A DNA stretch of 64,000 nucleotides from Sulfurimonas sp. (GCA_013791885.1 VMSZ01000007.1:1-64000); one strand, 5' to 3'. Shown: positions 1 to 17,898, counted from the stretch's first letter. The notes: a model not told the origin generated them from the letters alone. Made by a program: numbers and translations.

Positions 1-237
1 AAAATGTTAAAGTCGCGTTTATACGAACTAGAGATAGAGACACAAAAAGCTGAAAAAGACGGGGTAGCTAAAAGTGAAATAGGCTGGGGACACCAGATTC
101 GCTCTTACGTTATGCAACCATACCAGCAGATAAAAGACAGCAGAAGCAATGAAGCCTACTCAAATGTAACAGCCATTCTTGATGGAGATATTGACGAGAT
201 GATAGAGGGTGTTCTTATCGCCCAGAATCGTTCTTAG
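1..237 (+). CDS. prfB: Peptide chain release factor 2, C-terminal part
   Basis: The 5' end lies outside the window; the reading frame is open from base 1 to the TAG at 235-237. The visible 78 or so residues match the C-terminal domain of RF2: an [11 protein letters not shown] segment followed by Q-P-Y and V-K-D-like residues, then the [10 protein letters not shown] tail typical of RF2 rather than RF1. RF2 ends translation at UGA and UAA by triggering hydrolysis of peptidyl-tRNA on the ribosome; the GGQ and SPF motifs would lie upstream of the window. Its last 23 bases overlap the convergent gene that ends at 215. Confidence 0.93.
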   Translation, partial: KMLKSRLYELEIETQKAEKDGVAKSEIGWGHQIRSYVMQPYQQIKDSRSNEAYSNVTAILDGDIDEMIEGVLIAQNRS

Positions 238-556
238 GTTTTATAAAACTGTATCCTAGAAATCCCGCACCCAAAACCATGGCAATTATGGTCAGATAGC
301 GCATCTGTTTTTCCTGAGTGCTTTTTAGCTCTTCCAAGATCTTTGCAGAACTCTGCGTTTTAGGCTTTACTGCGGCATTATTTGAACCGGCCATACTGGC
401 TTCCATACGTGCTACATTTGCTGCTGCAATCTCCATCTCACTCACTCCTTCTTTTGGAGCTGCCCAAAAATGAATTGTAAAACCTACAATCAACATAAGC
501 CCACCTCCTAAACGCAATAAAACTGTTTTATGCTTTAAAAAAAAATTCAATATCAA
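215..556 (-). CDS. Hypothetical small membrane protein with two helices
   Basis: 113 residues, no family recognised. One hydrophobic helix lies at about residues 12-31 and a second at about 87-104, separated by a polar, Ala/Ser/Lys-rich stretch of some 55 residues that contains many M-E-A and S-S-A runs and could be a flexible or coiled linker. The C-terminus is basic (K-P-K-N-D-S-G-R). The 3' end overlaps prfB by 23 bases in tail-to-tail orientation, so the two mRNAs are complementary there. The function is unknown; the membrane location is inferred from hydrophobicity only. Confidence 0.6.
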   Translation of the reverse strand: MILNFFLKHKTVLLRLGGGLMLIVGFTIHFWAAPKEGVSEMEIAAANVARMEASMAGSNNAAVKPKTQSSAKILEELKSTQEKQMRYLTIIAMVLGAGFLGYSFIKPKNDSGR

Positions 557-600
557 CCCTTCTATGCTTTTTATAATACAAATTATGTCAAAATCGCTCT

Positions 601-1314
601 ATGAATTTACTTAAAGAATTTGCACTAAACGACAAGTGTTCCTACCTCAAAGACAAAGAAACAATAACACATTACAAGATTATAGATAACTGTTCCCAAA
701 AAAACTGCCAAGATTTAATTGAGAGAGGATACAGAAGATTTGGCAAGATGTATTTTAGACCTATATGCACAGACTGTCATGAGTGCCAAAGCATTAAGAT
801 AGATGTTGATAATTTTTCTTTTTCAAAATCTCAACGACGTGTTTTAAAAAAATCTGCTCATATACAAACATACATACAGCAGCCAACACTAAGCAAAAAA
901 CATTTAGAGCTCTTTAACAAGTATCATCTTAGTATGAGAGATAAGAAAGGATGGGATTATCAAGAAACTACTGCTCAGCACTATCACAACTCTTTTGTCA
1001 GCGGACATAATGAGTTCGGATATGAGATTTTGTATTTTGATAAGGATAAACTTATAGGAGTTGACCTAATTGATATTTTAAAAGACGGGTTATCTTCTAT
1101 CTACTTTTACTATGACCCCGATTACAGTGATTTGGCTTTAGGAAAATTATCTTTGTATAATCAAATATTATTCGCAAAACAAAAAGCTAAAAAATGGATT
1201 TATCTAGGCTACTATGTTGAGGCCTGTCCGTCTCTTTCCTACAAATCACACTATAAACCCTACCTTACTCTCCAAGGAAGACCAAGTGAATTTGAAGATT
1301 TTGAATGGCTTTGA
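601..1314 (+). CDS. bpt: Aspartate/glutamate leucyltransferase (N-end rule)
   Basis: 237 residues, the usual size of bacterial protein transferase Bpt. It transfers leucine from Leu-tRNA to proteins with N-terminal Asp or Glu, tagging them for ClpS-ClpAP degradation in the cytoplasm. Visible signatures are E-R-G-Y-R-R-F-G-K-M-Y-F-R-P (residues 41-54), the Cys cluster C56-x-x-C59-x-x-C62, and the C-terminal acetyltransferase-like fold with Y-Y-D-P-D-Y and L-G-Y-Y-V. The stop codon directly abuts the stop codon of the convergent gene at 1315 with no spacer, so no terminator separates the two. Confidence 0.9.
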   Translation: MNLLKEFALNDKCSYLKDKETITHYKIIDNCSQKNCQDLIERGYRRFGKMYFRPICTDCHECQSIKIDVDNFSFSKSQRRVLKKSAHIQTYIQQPTLSKKHLELFNKYHLSMRDKKGWDYQETTAQHYHNSFVSGHNEFGYEILYFDKDKLIGVDLIDILKDGLSSIYFYYDPDYSDLALGKLSLYNQILFAKQKAKKWIYLGYYVEACPSLSYKSHYKPYLTLQGRPSEFEDFEWL

Positions 1315-1980
1315 TTATTTAGCAAGCTCTTTCATTTGACTTTCTCTTATTTCACTTTTTTTCTTATCCAACTCTTTTTGAAGAGACTCTTCTAAATTTT
1401 TTTGCTCTATTTCATCTTGTTTTCTAATTCTTTGAATCTTTTCTTTTTGGCGTTGTTGCTTAGATTTGTAAAGCTTTTGATTAGCTGCAGCTTCTCTTCT
1501 AAGATGCTTATCTTCATTGATAAAGTTCTGAATTACTCCCTCAGGGTTTACCTCCTCAACATGTCCGATATAGTAATTAATTATTTCATCTTTATATCTA
1601 GAAGTATCTATAAGCCCGCTGTTAATCAGACTTGAAAAAAGCTCACTATCTCCATCGCTCATAGAAGTTCTCAACTTAATGTGTGCACTTCGAACATAAT
1701 AATCGTTCTCTTTGGAGAGATCTCTTAATTTATTTAAATATGTCAGTTTATCAATAGATTTATCCCCCTGTTCTATTGCATGACCTATTTTCTTAGTTGC
1801 GTAGACTTCTTGTGCATAGATATCAATTTTATCTTTTTCATCTGCATAACTCGAAATTTCTTTCAATTTAATAATATTACCGACATTATTATAAACACCA
1901 TCACCTAAAACTGAATATATTGTTGGATTTGCAGCCAAAAGGAGAGTCGTGAAGAAGTATAAAGTTATAAAAAGTTTCAT
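1315..1980 (-). CDS. Hypothetical exported protein, charged C-terminal coiled coil
   Basis: No known family recognised. I chose the ATG at 1980, which gives 221 residues: a GGA lies a few bases upstream of it, and the protein then begins with a compact signal peptide (M-K-L-F, a hydrophobic core rich in T, L and F, then L-L-A-A-N). An ATG at 1992 would add four residues without a visible ribosome binding site. The middle is helical and hydrophilic; from about residue 155 to the end it is almost entirely K, E, Q and R with heptad-like spacing, suggesting a long coiled coil. A periplasmic location is inferred from the signal peptide. Confidence 0.65.
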   Translation of the reverse strand: MKLFITLYFFTTLLLAANPTIYSVLGDGVYNNVGNIIKLKEISSYADEKDKIDIYAQEVYATKKIGHAIEQGDKSIDKLTYLNKLRDLSKENDYYVRSAHIKLRTSMSDGDSELFSSLINSGLIDTSRYKDEIINYYIGHVEEVNPEGVIQNFINEDKHLRREAAANQKLYKSKQQRQKEKIQRIRKQDEIEQKNLEESLQKELDKKKSEIRESQMKELAK

Positions 1981-2026
1981 TTTCAATTCCATATCATTTT
2001 ATTTTTTTTAATTATATCAAATTATA

Positions 2027-2269
2027 ATGCTACAATTTCACATGATTCAAAAAATACGTACTGAAATAATTTATTACTTAATAATATTGGTTTTGTTGGC
2101 TCTGCTTCAACATTCAGATTTAATGTTTTCGCCGCTTGAGAGGTTTACAAAGATGCAACTTCATGCAAATTATCTGCATCCGTTTCTTTATGCGTTTATA
2201 GTTTATAGTGTTATTGGGTTATTCAGAGGAATCGCAAAATTTATACTTTTTGTAAAAAATAAATTTTAA
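2027..2269 (+). CDS. Hypothetical small membrane protein
   Basis: 80 residues, or 75 if translation starts at the second ATG (2042). There are two hydrophobic helices, at about residues 15-28 and 52-74, joined by a segment with L-E-R-F-T-K-M and L-H-A-N-Y-L-H-P-F. It sits alone between the divergent exported protein gene and the fusA terminator. No family is recognised. The short spacer of 46 bases to the divergent gene leaves room for only overlapping promoters. Confidence 0.5.
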   Translation: MLQFHMIQKIRTEIIYYLIILVLLALLQHSDLMFSPLERFTKMQLHANYLHPFLYAFIVYSVIGLFRGIAKFILFVKNKF

Positions 2270-2310
2270 AGCTAAACATATAGTCAACTAAGAAGAGTAG
2301 AGAAAGAGGT

Positions 2311-2335
2311 AAATACTTCCTGAGAGGAAGTATTT
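2311..2335. terminator. Hairpin after fusA
   Basis: A perfect 10-bp inverted repeat (AAATACTTCC with GGAAGTATTT) with a 5-base loop lies 12 bases past the fusA stop, and 42 bases past the stop of the plus-strand gene ending at 2269. No long T-tract follows on either strand, so it may act as a bidirectional terminator of moderate strength or as an mRNA 3' stabiliser. Confidence 0.6.
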
Positions 2336-2346
2336 AAGAAGCTAGA

Positions 2347-4437
2347 TTAGCCGTTACGTTTTTTGATAATTTCTTCAGAAACATTTTTAGGAACTTCTTC
2401 ATAGTGATCGAATTCCATAGAATATGTAGCACGTCCTTGAGTAGCAGAACGAAGGTCAGTTGAGTAACCGAACATTTCAGCAAGTGGAACAAACGCATCA
2501 ACAATTTTGTTTCCTGAACGGTCACTCATATTGTTAACTTGTCCACGACGACGGTTAAGGTCACCGATAACATCACCCATGTAATCTTCAGGAACTTCAA
2601 CTTCAACTTTCATCATTGGCTCTAAGATTGATGGTCTAGCTTTTCTACAACCCTCTTTGAAACCCATTGAAGCAGCAAGTTTAAACGCCATCTCATTCGA
2701 GTCAACATCGTGGTATGAACCATCGTAAAGTGTAACATCAATGTCTTCCATTGGGTAGCCGGCAAGAACACCGTTAGCCATAGACTCTTTACAACCTTTT
2801 TCAACTGCTGGAATATATTCTTTAGGAACAGTTCCACCCTTGATATCATTGTGGAATACGAAACCTGTACCAGCATCACCCGGCTTGATTGTTAAGTAAA
2901 CGTGACCAAATGCACCACGACCACCAGATTGTTTCGCATATTTGTACTCTTGGTTAACTTGGTCTTTAATAGATTCACGGTAAGAAACTTGTGGAGCACC
3001 AACTTCAGCTTCTACTTTGAATTCTCTTTTCATACGGTCTACAAGAATTTCAAGGTGTAACTCACCCATTCCCGAGATAATAGTCTGGCCAGTCTCTTCA
3101 TCAGTATTTACTCTGAATGATGGATCTTCAGCAGCTAGTTTACCTAGTGCAATACCCATTTTTTCTTGGTCAGCTTTTGTTTTTGGCTCAACTGCAACAG
3201 AAATAACCGGTTCAGGGAATACCATTCTCTCAAGAACAACTGTATCATCCGGATCACAAAGTGTATCACCAGTAGTTGTATATTTAAGACCAACAACAGC
3301 ACCGATTTCACCAGCGTAAATTTCTTTAACTTCTTCACGTTTGATAGCGTGCATTTTAACAATACGGCCAATTCTCTCTTTTTTATCTTTAGTAGAGTTA
3401 TGTACGAATGAACCAGCTTCTAATGAACCACGGTAAACACGGATAAAAGTTAACGTTCCAACAAATGGATCCGTCATGATTTTAAACGCAAGAGATGCAA
3501 ATTTACCATTGTCAGTTGATGGAACAACAACTTCGATTTCTTCATCGTCCATCATAGTTCCCTTGATAGGAGCACATTCAGTTGGAGCTGGAAGGTAAGC
3601 AACAACAGCGTCAAGTAAAGTTTGAACACCTTTGTTTTTAAATGCAGTACCTGCAGTCATTGGAACAATGTGCATACCAAGTGTAGCAGCTTTAATACCA
3701 GCGATGATTTCATCTTCAGTTAATGCTTCACCTTCTAAGTATTTTTCAGCAAGTTCTTCATTCCCATCTACTTCAGAAATTGACTCAATCATTTTTTCAC
3801 GGTATTCTGCAGCTTTGTCTGCCATATCAGCAGGAATTTCTTCTACGTGATAGTTAGAACCCATTTCAGCATCAATATCCCAAACGATAGCTTTCATTTT
3901 TACAAGGTCAACAATACCTGTAAAACTGTCTTCAGCACCGATTGGTAATTGTATAGGAACTGGATTCCCTTTTAAACGAGTACGGATTTGATCTTCAACT
4001 TGGTAAAAGTCAGCTCCCGTTCTATCCATTTTGTTAACAAATACGATTGACGGTACGCCATAACGATTTCTTTGTCTCCAAACAGTCTCTGATTGAGGCT
4101 GAACACCACCAACAGCACAGAATACTGATACAGCGCCATCAAGTACACGCATTGAACGTTCAACTTCAATAGTGAAGTCAACGTGGCCCGGAGTATCGAT
4201 AATATTTATCTGTTTTCCAGCCCACTCACAAGTTGTTGCAGCAGAGGTAATTGTAATACCTCTTTCTTGTTCTTGTTCCATCCAGTCCATAGTAGCAGCA
4301 CCATCATGAACCTCACCAATTTTGTGTTCAACACCTGTGTAGAAAAGAATTCTTTCTGTAGTTGTTGTTTTACCCGCATCAATATGCGCAGCAATACCAA
4401 TATTTCTTACATCTTCTAGTTTATGCGATCTTGCCAT
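2347..4437 (-). CDS. fusA: Translation elongation factor G
   Basis: EF-G is the GTPase that drives tRNA-mRNA translocation and, with RRF, ribosome recycling. I place the start at the ATG at 4437 ([12 protein letters not shown]), giving 696 residues, in the normal range; an upstream in-frame ATG at 4485 would add 16 residues that EF-G lacks. The P-loop A-H-I-D-A-G-K-T-T is at residues 16-24, followed by D-T-P-G-H and N-K-M-D-R, then domains II-V with the typical G-G-R-G-A-F-G-H-V segment of domain IV. It is the last gene of the long tRNA-tuf-rpoBC-str run, 136 bases after rpsG, with a hairpin in the gap. Confidence 0.97.
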   Translation of the reverse strand: MARSHKLEDVRNIGIAAHIDAGKTTTTERILFYTGVEHKIGEVHDGAATMDWMEQEQERGITITSAATTCEWAGKQINIIDTPGHVDFTIEVERSMRVLDGAVSVFCAVGGVQPQSETVWRQRNRYGVPSIVFVNKMDRTGADFYQVEDQIRTRLKGNPVPIQLPIGAEDSFTGIVDLVKMKAIVWDIDAEMGSNYHVEEIPADMADKAAEYREKMIESISEVDGNEELAEKYLEGEALTEDEIIAGIKAATLGMHIVPMTAGTAFKNKGVQTLLDAVVAYLPAPTECAPIKGTMMDDEEIEVVVPSTDNGKFASLAFKIMTDPFVGTLTFIRVYRGSLEAGSFVHNSTKDKKERIGRIVKMHAIKREEVKEIYAGEIGAVVGLKYTTTGDTLCDPDDTVVLERMVFPEPVISVAVEPKTKADQEKMGIALGKLAAEDPSFRVNTDEETGQTIISGMGELHLEILVDRMKREFKVEAEVGAPQVSYRESIKDQVNQEYKYAKQSGGRGAFGHVYLTIKPGDAGTGFVFHNDIKGGTVPKEYIPAVEKGCKESMANGVLAGYPMEDIDVTLYDGSYHDVDSNEMAFKLAASMGFKEGCRKARPSILEPMMKVEVEVPEDYMGDVIGDLNRRRGQVNNMSDRSGNKIVDAFVPLAEMFGYSTDLRSATQGRATYSMEFDHYEEVPKNVSEEIIKKRNG

Positions 4438-4529
4438 TTTAATAATGCCTTCAAGTGATTTTTTATAGAGTTGGACCTCTTTCATAAAAGCGCAGTTGCG
4501 TTTTCACAAAAGAGGTCGTCATATGGAGC

Positions 4530-4548
4530 CCTAACCTAAAAGGTTAGG
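4530..4548 (-). other. Hairpin between rpsG and fusA
   Basis: A perfect 7-bp stem (CCTAACC with GGTTAGG) with a 5-base loop sits in the 136-base spacer between the rpsG stop and the fusA start. It is not followed by a T-tract, so it is more likely a processing or stability element than a terminator. Confidence 0.45.
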
Positions 4549-4573
4549 ATAGTCCAAAGTGGTTACTTAAAGA

Positions 4574-5053
<480 letters not shown>

Positions 5054-5151
5054 TTACTTCAATTTTTTCAAATTTACTCAAAATAAACCACTCAAGGTTT
5101 ATCCTGTAGTTAGCTTGAACATTCGGCCTTGAGGCCTTCTGTCAATAATGA

Positions 5152-5529
5152 CTACTTAACTTTAGGTCTTTTTGTTCCATATTTAGAACGAGCAACTTTA
5201 CGGTCTTTAACACCAGCTGTATCAAGTGCACCACGTACGATATGATACTTAACACCAGGTAAATCTTTGATACGACCACCACGTACAAGTACGATTGAGT
5301 GTTCTTGAAGGTTGTGACCCTCACCACCGATATAAGAAATAACTTCAAAACCTGAAGTTAAACGAACTTTTGCAACTTTTCTTAAAGCCGAGTTTGGTTT
5401 TTTAGGCGTTGTTGTGTAAACACGTGTACAAACGCCACGACGTTGTGGACATGAAACTAGAGCTGGTGATTTTGATTTTTTAACCACACGTTTACGCTCA
5501 TTACGAATCAGTTGATTGATTGTAGGCAT
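5152..5529 (-). CDS. rpsL: 30S ribosomal protein S12
   Basis: 125 residues. S12 sits at the decoding centre and controls accuracy. The N-terminus M-P-T-I-N-Q-L-I-R and the two decoding loops, [11 protein letters not shown] and the K-D-L-P-G-V segment (site of the RimO methylthiolated Asp in other bacteria), are intact. The Lys residues changed in streptomycin-resistant strains are wild type. It is first in the rpsL-rpsG-fusA group, 171 bases after rpoC, with a hairpin and a -10 element in that gap. Confidence 0.97.
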   Translation of the reverse strand: MPTINQLIRNERKRVVKKSKSPALVSCPQRRGVCTRVYTTTPKKPNSALRKVAKVRLTSGFEVISYIGGEGHNLQEHSIVLVRGGRIKDLPGVKYHIVRGALDTAGVKDRKVARSKYGTKRPKVK

Positions 5530-5583
5530 ACAATTCCTTTACTTAATTTTTCCAGTAGAATTTAATCCCCTAAATTTTAGGGA

Positions 5584-5589
5584 ATTATA
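5584..5589 (-). promoter_or_regulatory. Candidate -10 of an rpsL promoter
   Basis: A consensus TATAAT on the minus strand lies 55 bases before the rpsL ATG. No good -35 is visible at 16-18 bases, which is common for sigma-70 promoters in this class. Just downstream, CCCTAA and TTAGGG (5568-5582) form a short inverted repeat near the expected transcript start. Confidence 0.45.
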
Positions 5590-5659
5590 GACACGAAATA
5601 ATACAGAGATTGTAATTAAAGTTTGCTTATTTTAAGTGTGAATTAAGAGATTGAGGAAA

Positions 5660-5686
5660 CAGTATGTGAATTAATCTCACATACTG
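5660..5686 (-). terminator. Hairpin after rpoC
   Basis: A perfect 10-bp stem (CAGTATGTGA with TCACATACTG) with a 7-base loop begins 15 bases past the rpoC stop. On the minus strand it is followed by TTTCC, only a weak U-tract. It probably separates rpoBC from rpsL-rpsG-fusA, with some readthrough likely. Confidence 0.6.
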
Positions 5687-5700
5687 CTAGGGAGTTTTTA

Positions 5701-14359
<8,659 letters not shown>

Positions 14360-14463
14360 CTACCTCGATGAGTTGTTATTTAGGAGCTTAATTTTAATAT
14401 TAAGCAAATGAATATCTAGACGTCTCTAGATACATTTATTTACAGTGCTTATAAACGACATAA

Positions 14464-14507
14464 GGGCACTTTTACAAAAGGACCAAAATCCCATCGTAAA
14501 AGCGCCC
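14464..14507 (-). other. Long stem between rplL and rpoB
   Basis: 12-base arms 14464-14475 and 14496-14507 (GGGCACTTTTAC against GTAAAAGCGCCC) pair with a single A-C mismatch around a 20-base loop. It directly follows the rplL attenuator hairpin and its T-tract. In E. coli an RNase III processing site occupies this same position; a similar role here is inference. Confidence 0.55.
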
Positions 14508-14532
14508 AAAAATTGAGGGCAAGAGCCCTCAA
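14508..14532 (-). terminator. rplL-rpoB intrinsic attenuator
   Basis: On the minus strand, TTGAGGGC and GCCCTCAA form a perfect 8-bp stem with a 4-base loop, followed at once by TTTTT. It starts 14 bases past the rplL stop and has the form of a rho-independent terminator. Since rpoBC have no other obvious strong promoter, it likely acts as a partial terminator that lowers rpoBC expression relative to L7/L12. Confidence 0.75.
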
Positions 14533-14545
14533 GGTAAAGTTGAAA

Positions 14546-14917
14546 TTATTTAATTTCTACTTTTGCACCAGCTTCTTCAAGCTCTTTTTTAGCTGCTTCA
14601 GCAGTTTCTTTATCTACACCCTCTTTGATTGTTGAAGGTAAGTTTTCTGTTGCATCTTTAGCTTCTTTAAGACCTAAACCTGTAAGAGCACGAACAACTT
14701 TAATTACACCGATTTTTTTATCGCCAGCATCAGTAATGATAACGTTAAATTCAGTTTGCTCTTCAGCAGCTTCAGCACCACCTACAGCACCACCAGCCAT
14801 TGCAACCGGTTGAGCAGAAACTTGAAATTTCTCTTCAAATTCTTTTACTAATTCAGAAAGTTCTAATACAGAAAGTCCTGAGATAAATTCTAATACATCT
14901 TCTTTAGTTATAGCCAT
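14546..14917 (-). CDS. rplL: 50S ribosomal protein L7/L12
   Basis: 123 residues. L7/L12 forms the multi-copy stalk that recruits and activates translational GTPases. The N-terminal dimerisation helix (about 1-30), an Ala/Gly/Met-rich hinge (about 38-52) and the C-terminal domain with E-K-T-E-F-N-V-like, K-I[18 protein letters not shown] are all present. The start has a GGAG upstream. It follows rplJ by 43 bases and precedes the rpoB attenuator. Confidence 0.97.
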   Translation of the reverse strand: MAITKEDVLEFISGLSVLELSELVKEFEEKFQVSAQPVAMAGGAVGGAEAAEEQTEFNVIITDAGDKKIGVIKVVRALTGLGLKEAKDATENLPSTIKEGVDKETAEAAKKELEEAGAKVEIK

Positions 14918-14960
14918 GATATGACTCCTTGTTTTTATTATAATTTTGTTTTAAAAGCTA

Positions 14961-15443
14961 TTAAGCTTCAGTTTCTTTTTTCTGTCTTAGTGCATCAAGT
15001 CCGATTGTAAAGTTTCTGATTGGTGCAACCCAAGTAGCAGCAAGCATAGATAGTAACTCTTCACGGCCTGGAAGTTTAGAAAACGCTTCAACTTTCGCAG
15101 CGTTTGCAGCTTCACGATCAATGTATGCAGATTTAACTACAAACTTATCGCTTTTTTTAGCAAAGTCAAATACTATTTTAGAAGTAGCAACAGAATCTTC
15201 ACCCCATACAAGAATGTTAGTGTCTTTCAACACAACACCAGTAAGCTCAGCGTTTGTAAGTGCAACAGTTGCTAAAGTGTTTTTAACAACCTGTACTTTT
15301 GCGTCTTTTGTTTTTGCAAGTATTCTAAGTTCTTCTAATTGAGGAACTGTTAAACCTTTGTAATCACAAAAAACTACCGCTTGAGCAGTTTTGAACTCAT
15401 TTGAAAGTACTTCAATAATTTCAGCTTTTTTAGTTTTTGTCAT
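14961..15443 (-). CDS. rplJ: 50S ribosomal protein L10
   Basis: 160 residues. L10 anchors the L7/L12 dimers to 23S rRNA through its C-terminal helix and, bound to L12, represses its own mRNA in other bacteria. The C-D-Y-K-G-L-T-V segment (about 26-33), V-V-K-N-T-L-A and the L-L-S-M-L-A-A region are typical. The ATG has an AAGGAG 7-8 bases upstream, located at the foot of the predicted L10 leader (15455-15535), which would make repression at this site plausible. Confidence 0.96.
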   Translation of the reverse strand: MTKTKKAEIIEVLSNEFKTAQAVVFCDYKGLTVPQLEELRILAKTKDAKVQVVKNTLATVALTNAELTGVVLKDTNILVWGEDSVATSKIVFDFAKKSDKFVVKSAYIDREAANAAKVEAFSKLPGREELLSMLAATWVAPIRNFTIGLDALRQKKETEA

Positions 15444-15454
15444 AAAAATATCTC

Positions 15455-15535
15455 CTTTCCAGACAACACTTCAAGCAGGTCAAGGATTTCTCCTTAATTA
15501 AGCAAAACGCCCACTGTCTTTAGTCCATAAAATGC
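15455..15535 (-). promoter_or_regulatory. Candidate L10 autoregulatory mRNA leader
   Basis: The 157-base rplA-rplJ spacer can fold so that AGACA (15515-15519 on the minus strand) pairs with TGTCT (15461-15465), enclosing an AAGGA/TCCTT hairpin with a GAAA loop at 15482-15495. The A-A-A-G-A-C-A-G start and closing T-G-T-C-T just before the rplJ ribosome binding site resemble ribosomal protein L10 leaders of other bacteria. The resemblance was judged by eye. Confidence 0.5.
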
Positions 15536-15564
15536 AGTTACGAAGTAAAATAAGTAACTTTATC

Positions 15565-15584
15565 ATGCCCTACGAATAGGGCAT
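15565..15584 (-). other. UUCG-tetraloop hairpin after rplA
   Basis: On the minus strand ATGCCCTA and TAGGGCAT form a perfect 8-bp stem closed by a TTCG loop, an exceptionally stable RNA tetraloop, 16 bases past the rplA stop. No T-tract follows, so it may be an mRNA stabiliser or processing signal between rplKA and rplJL. Confidence 0.55.
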
Positions 15585-15599
15585 TAAAAATTATTATAA

Positions 15600-16292
15600 T
15601 TATCTAATGTCTAGTAAAGCAGCAATATCAAGTTTAACAGCTGGACTCATTGTTAATGAAAGAGCAGCATTTTTAATATAACGACCTTTAGCAGTAGCTG
15701 GTTTGTGTTTGTTGATTGCACCAACAAAAGCACTTAAGTTTTCTGCAATTTTATCTGCTTCAAAACTTACTTTACCGATACCGGCATGAATGTTACCTTT
15801 TTTGTCAACACGGAAAGCAACTTGGCCACCTTTAACGTTAGCAACTGCAGTAGCAACATCTGGAGTAACAGTACCAGTTTTAGGATTAGGCATTAAACCT
15901 TTTGGCCCTAGAATACGACCAATTTGTCCAACAAGACCCATACAATCCGGTGCAGCAACAACTACATCAAAATTGAATATACCATCTTTAATTTGTTGTA
16001 CTAAATCATCAGTACCAACAATATCAGCACCAGCAGCCAACGCTTCATCAGCTTTAGCACCTTTAGCAAATACTGCTACACGAACTGTTTTACCTGTACC
16101 ATGTGGTAGTACGATAGCACCACGAACCATTTGGTCAGCATGTCTTGGATCAACATTTAAATTTAATGCAATTTCAACTGTTTCATCAAATTTAGCGCTT
16201 TTTAACTCTTTTACTAAAGCAGACGCATCGCTTACTGAATATACTTTCGTATTGTCTATTTTTTCAACTAATTGTTTATATCTTTTACTCAT
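15600..16292 (-). CDS. rplA: 50S ribosomal protein L1
   Basis: 230 residues. L1 forms the mobile stalk at the ribosomal E site. I use the ATG at 16292 (M-S-K-R-Y-K-Q), which has AGGAG 9 bases upstream; a TTG two codons earlier lies only 3 bases from that AGGAG. The signature block with G-L-M-P-N-P-K-x-G-T-V and the N-terminal M-S-K-R-x-K are intact. It follows rplK by 63 bases. Confidence 0.97.
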   Translation of the reverse strand: MSKRYKQLVEKIDNTKVYSVSDASALVKELKSAKFDETVEIALNLNVDPRHADQMVRGAIVLPHGTGKTVRVAVFAKGAKADEALAAGADIVGTDDLVQQIKDGIFNFDVVVAAPDCMGLVGQIGRILGPKGLMPNPKTGTVTPDVATAVANVKGGQVAFRVDKKGNIHAGIGKVSFEADKIAENLSAFVGAINKHKPATAKGRYIKNAALSLTMSPAVKLDIAALLDIR

Positions 16293-16355
16293 TTTCAAAT
16301 TCTCCTAAAATTCTTCCACATTATTTTACATCACTGTGGTTACGATATTTAAATA

Positions 16356-16781
16356 TTAATCTATTACTTCAATACCCATTGAACGAGCTTGACCAGCAAT
16401 TGTATTTGCAGCCATTTCTTTATCATTTGTATTTAAGTCTTGGATTTTCATCTCAACAACTTCCATTAATTGTGCACGAGTAATCTTAGCTATTTTGTTT
16501 TTAAGAGGATTCTCGCTTCCTTTCTTAATACCAGCAGCTTTCATTAAAAGCGCAGACGCAGGCGGTTGTTTAGTGATAAATGAAAAACTTTTATCAGTAT
16601 AAACAGTAATGATAGTTGGAACTTTAAACCCCATCTGAGATTTTGTTTTTTCATTAAATGCTTTTGTAAATTCCATGATGTTAACACCACGTTGTCCTAA
16701 AGCTGGTCCTACTGGTGGTGCCGGTGTTGCTGCACCAGCATTGATTTGTAGCTTGATATAGCCTGCAACTTTCTTTGCCAT
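16356..16781 (-). CDS. rplK: 50S ribosomal protein L11
   Basis: 141 residues. L11 is part of the GTPase-associated centre and binds 23S rRNA near the L10-L12 stalk. The N-terminal hinge [16 protein letters not shown] (about 20-35) is fully conserved, as is the C-terminal rRNA-binding half. It starts 20 bases after the nusG stop, the usual nusG-rplK-rplA order. Confidence 0.97.
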   Translation of the reverse strand: MAKKVAGYIKLQINAGAATPAPPVGPALGQRGVNIMEFTKAFNEKTKSQMGFKVPTIITVYTDKSFSFITKQPPASALLMKAAGIKKGSENPLKNKIAKITRAQLMEVVEMKIQDLNTNDKEMAANTIAGQARSMGIEVID

Positions 16782-16801
16782 GTTTGTTTCCTTTTATTGA
16801 G

Positions 16802-17329
16802 TTAAATTATTTTTTCTACTTGCGTATAAGAAATATCTACAGGTGTAGCTCTTCCAAATATCGATACATTAAGTTTTAGAGTACCATGCTCTAAATCATA
16901 CTCATCCACTGTTCCTGTAAAGTTTGCAAATGGTCCATCAACGATACGAACTGTCTCACCACTATCAAAATATACTTTAGGTTTCGGAGCTGCACGATTA
17001 TTAACGCGGTCAAGAATAACGTTAATATCATGTTCGCTTAATGGTGTTGGCGTATTAGCCTCTCCAATAAACCCTGAAACCTTTGGTATAGATTGAATCA
17101 TATGCTGAATTTTTGTATTTAAATCTATTTTAGCAAATACATATCCAGAATATAAAGAACGTTCTGTCACTTTTTTCTTTCCATCTTTAACTTCAATTAC
17201 ATCTTCAGTTGGAACTATAACTTCTACTATAGAGTCTTGTAAACCATACTCTTCTATCATATTAAGGATAGCCGCTTTTACTATTCTGTCATTACCATAA
17301 GTCTGGATTGAATACCATTGGTGTGCCAT
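16802..17329 (-). CDS. nusG: Transcription antitermination factor NusG
   Basis: 175 residues, with an N-terminal NGN domain (W-Y-S-I-Q-T-Y near residues 5-11, then E-x-x-V-P-T-E) and a C-terminal KOW motif (G-E-T-V-R-I-V-D-G-P-F-A-N-F-T-G, about 122-137). It binds the clamp of RNA polymerase and couples it to Rho or to ribosomal S10. It lies 9 bases after secE, as in most bacteria. Confidence 0.96.
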   Translation of the reverse strand: MAHQWYSIQTYGNDRIVKAAILNMIEEYGLQDSIVEVIVPTEDVIEVKDGKKKVTERSLYSGYVFAKIDLNTKIQHMIQSIPKVSGFIGEANTPTPLSEHDINVILDRVNNRAAPKPKVYFDSGETVRIVDGPFANFTGTVDEYDLEHGTLKLNVSIFGRATPVDISYTQVEKII

Positions 17330-17338
17330 AACTTCTCC

Positions 17339-17518
17339 TTAACCTAAAATTGCAGATATAACTGATGACATAAACAAATCAACCAGCGCCAAAAATGCAG
17401 CTATTACAGCAACAACGATAAGAACAGCAATATATGCTTGCTTTACCTGCCCCTTTGTAGGGAAGATAACCTTAGCTAATTCTGTTTTTGCATTTCTGAT
17501 ATGTTTACTTAAATCCAT
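17339..17518 (-). CDS. secE: Preprotein translocase subunit SecE
   Basis: 59 residues, the short single-span form. SecE clamps the two halves of SecY in the inner membrane. A basic, amphipathic N-terminus (with A-K-T-E-L-A-K-V-I-F-P-T-K) precedes one membrane helix at about residues 31-55. The start is the ATG at 17518; a longer frame to 17617 would read through the tRNA-Trp gene and is not credible. secY is 40 kb away in this window. Confidence 0.93.
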   Translation of the reverse strand: MDLSKHIRNAKTELAKVIFPTKGQVKQAYIAVLIVVAVIAAFLALVDLFMSSVISAILG

Positions 17519-17584
17519 TATTACATTCCCATAACTACATTTATTATAAATAAAGCTTCTAAGCTGTACTAATAATAAATGATG

Positions 17585-17660
17585 TGGCAGGCGTGGAGGG
17601 ATTCGAACCCCCAACACCCGGATTTGGAATCCGGTGCTCTACCATTGGAGCTACACGCCT
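17585..17660 (-). tRNA. trnW: tRNA-Trp (anticodon CCA)
   Basis: 76 bases with an encoded CCA end. Acceptor AGGCGTG/CACGCCT pairs perfectly, the T loop has GGTTCGAAT, and the anticodon loop reads CCA flanked by a 5-bp stem. It sits between rpmG and secE, an arrangement also common in this class and in other bacteria, and is presumably cut out of the tuf-rpmG-secE-nusG transcript. Confidence 0.97.
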
Positions 17661-17720
17661 ACTTATATATAAAAAGAGCTGACTCTTCTTAAAACTTAAA
17701 TGACTACGAAAAGAGTGAAA

Positions 17721-17873
17721 CTAAAGTTTCATCTCTTTGTGTATAGTGTGTTCACGACAAAATTTACAAAATTTTCTCACTGTGAATTTCTCAGTGTGAG
17801 TTTTTTTGTTTCTTGTAGTATGGTAGTTACGACGTGTACACTTTTCGCAACCTAAATGTATTGTTTCTCTCAT
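17721..17873 (-). CDS. rpmG: 50S ribosomal protein L33, zinc-binding form
   Basis: 50 residues, found by translating the minus strand between tuf and tRNA-Trp. It begins M-R-E-T-I-H-L-G-C and carries two Cys pairs, C9-x-x-C12 and C36-x-x-C39, so it is the zinc-binding (C+) form. The C-terminus is H-K-E-M-K-L. L33 contacts the E-site tRNA on the large subunit. An AAAGG ribosome binding site lies upstream, 44 bases after the tuf stop. Confidence 0.95.
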   Translation of the reverse strand: MRETIHLGCEKCTRRNYHTTRNKKTHTEKFTVRKFCKFCREHTIHKEMKL

Positions 17874-17898
17874 GTTATTAGCCTTTTAAAGGATTAAT

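Noticed and set aside
17339-17617. Longer reading frame for SecE (92 residues)
   Set aside because: The extra N-terminus would be translated from the tRNA-Trp gene and has no ribosome binding site; the ATG at 17518 gives a normal SecE.
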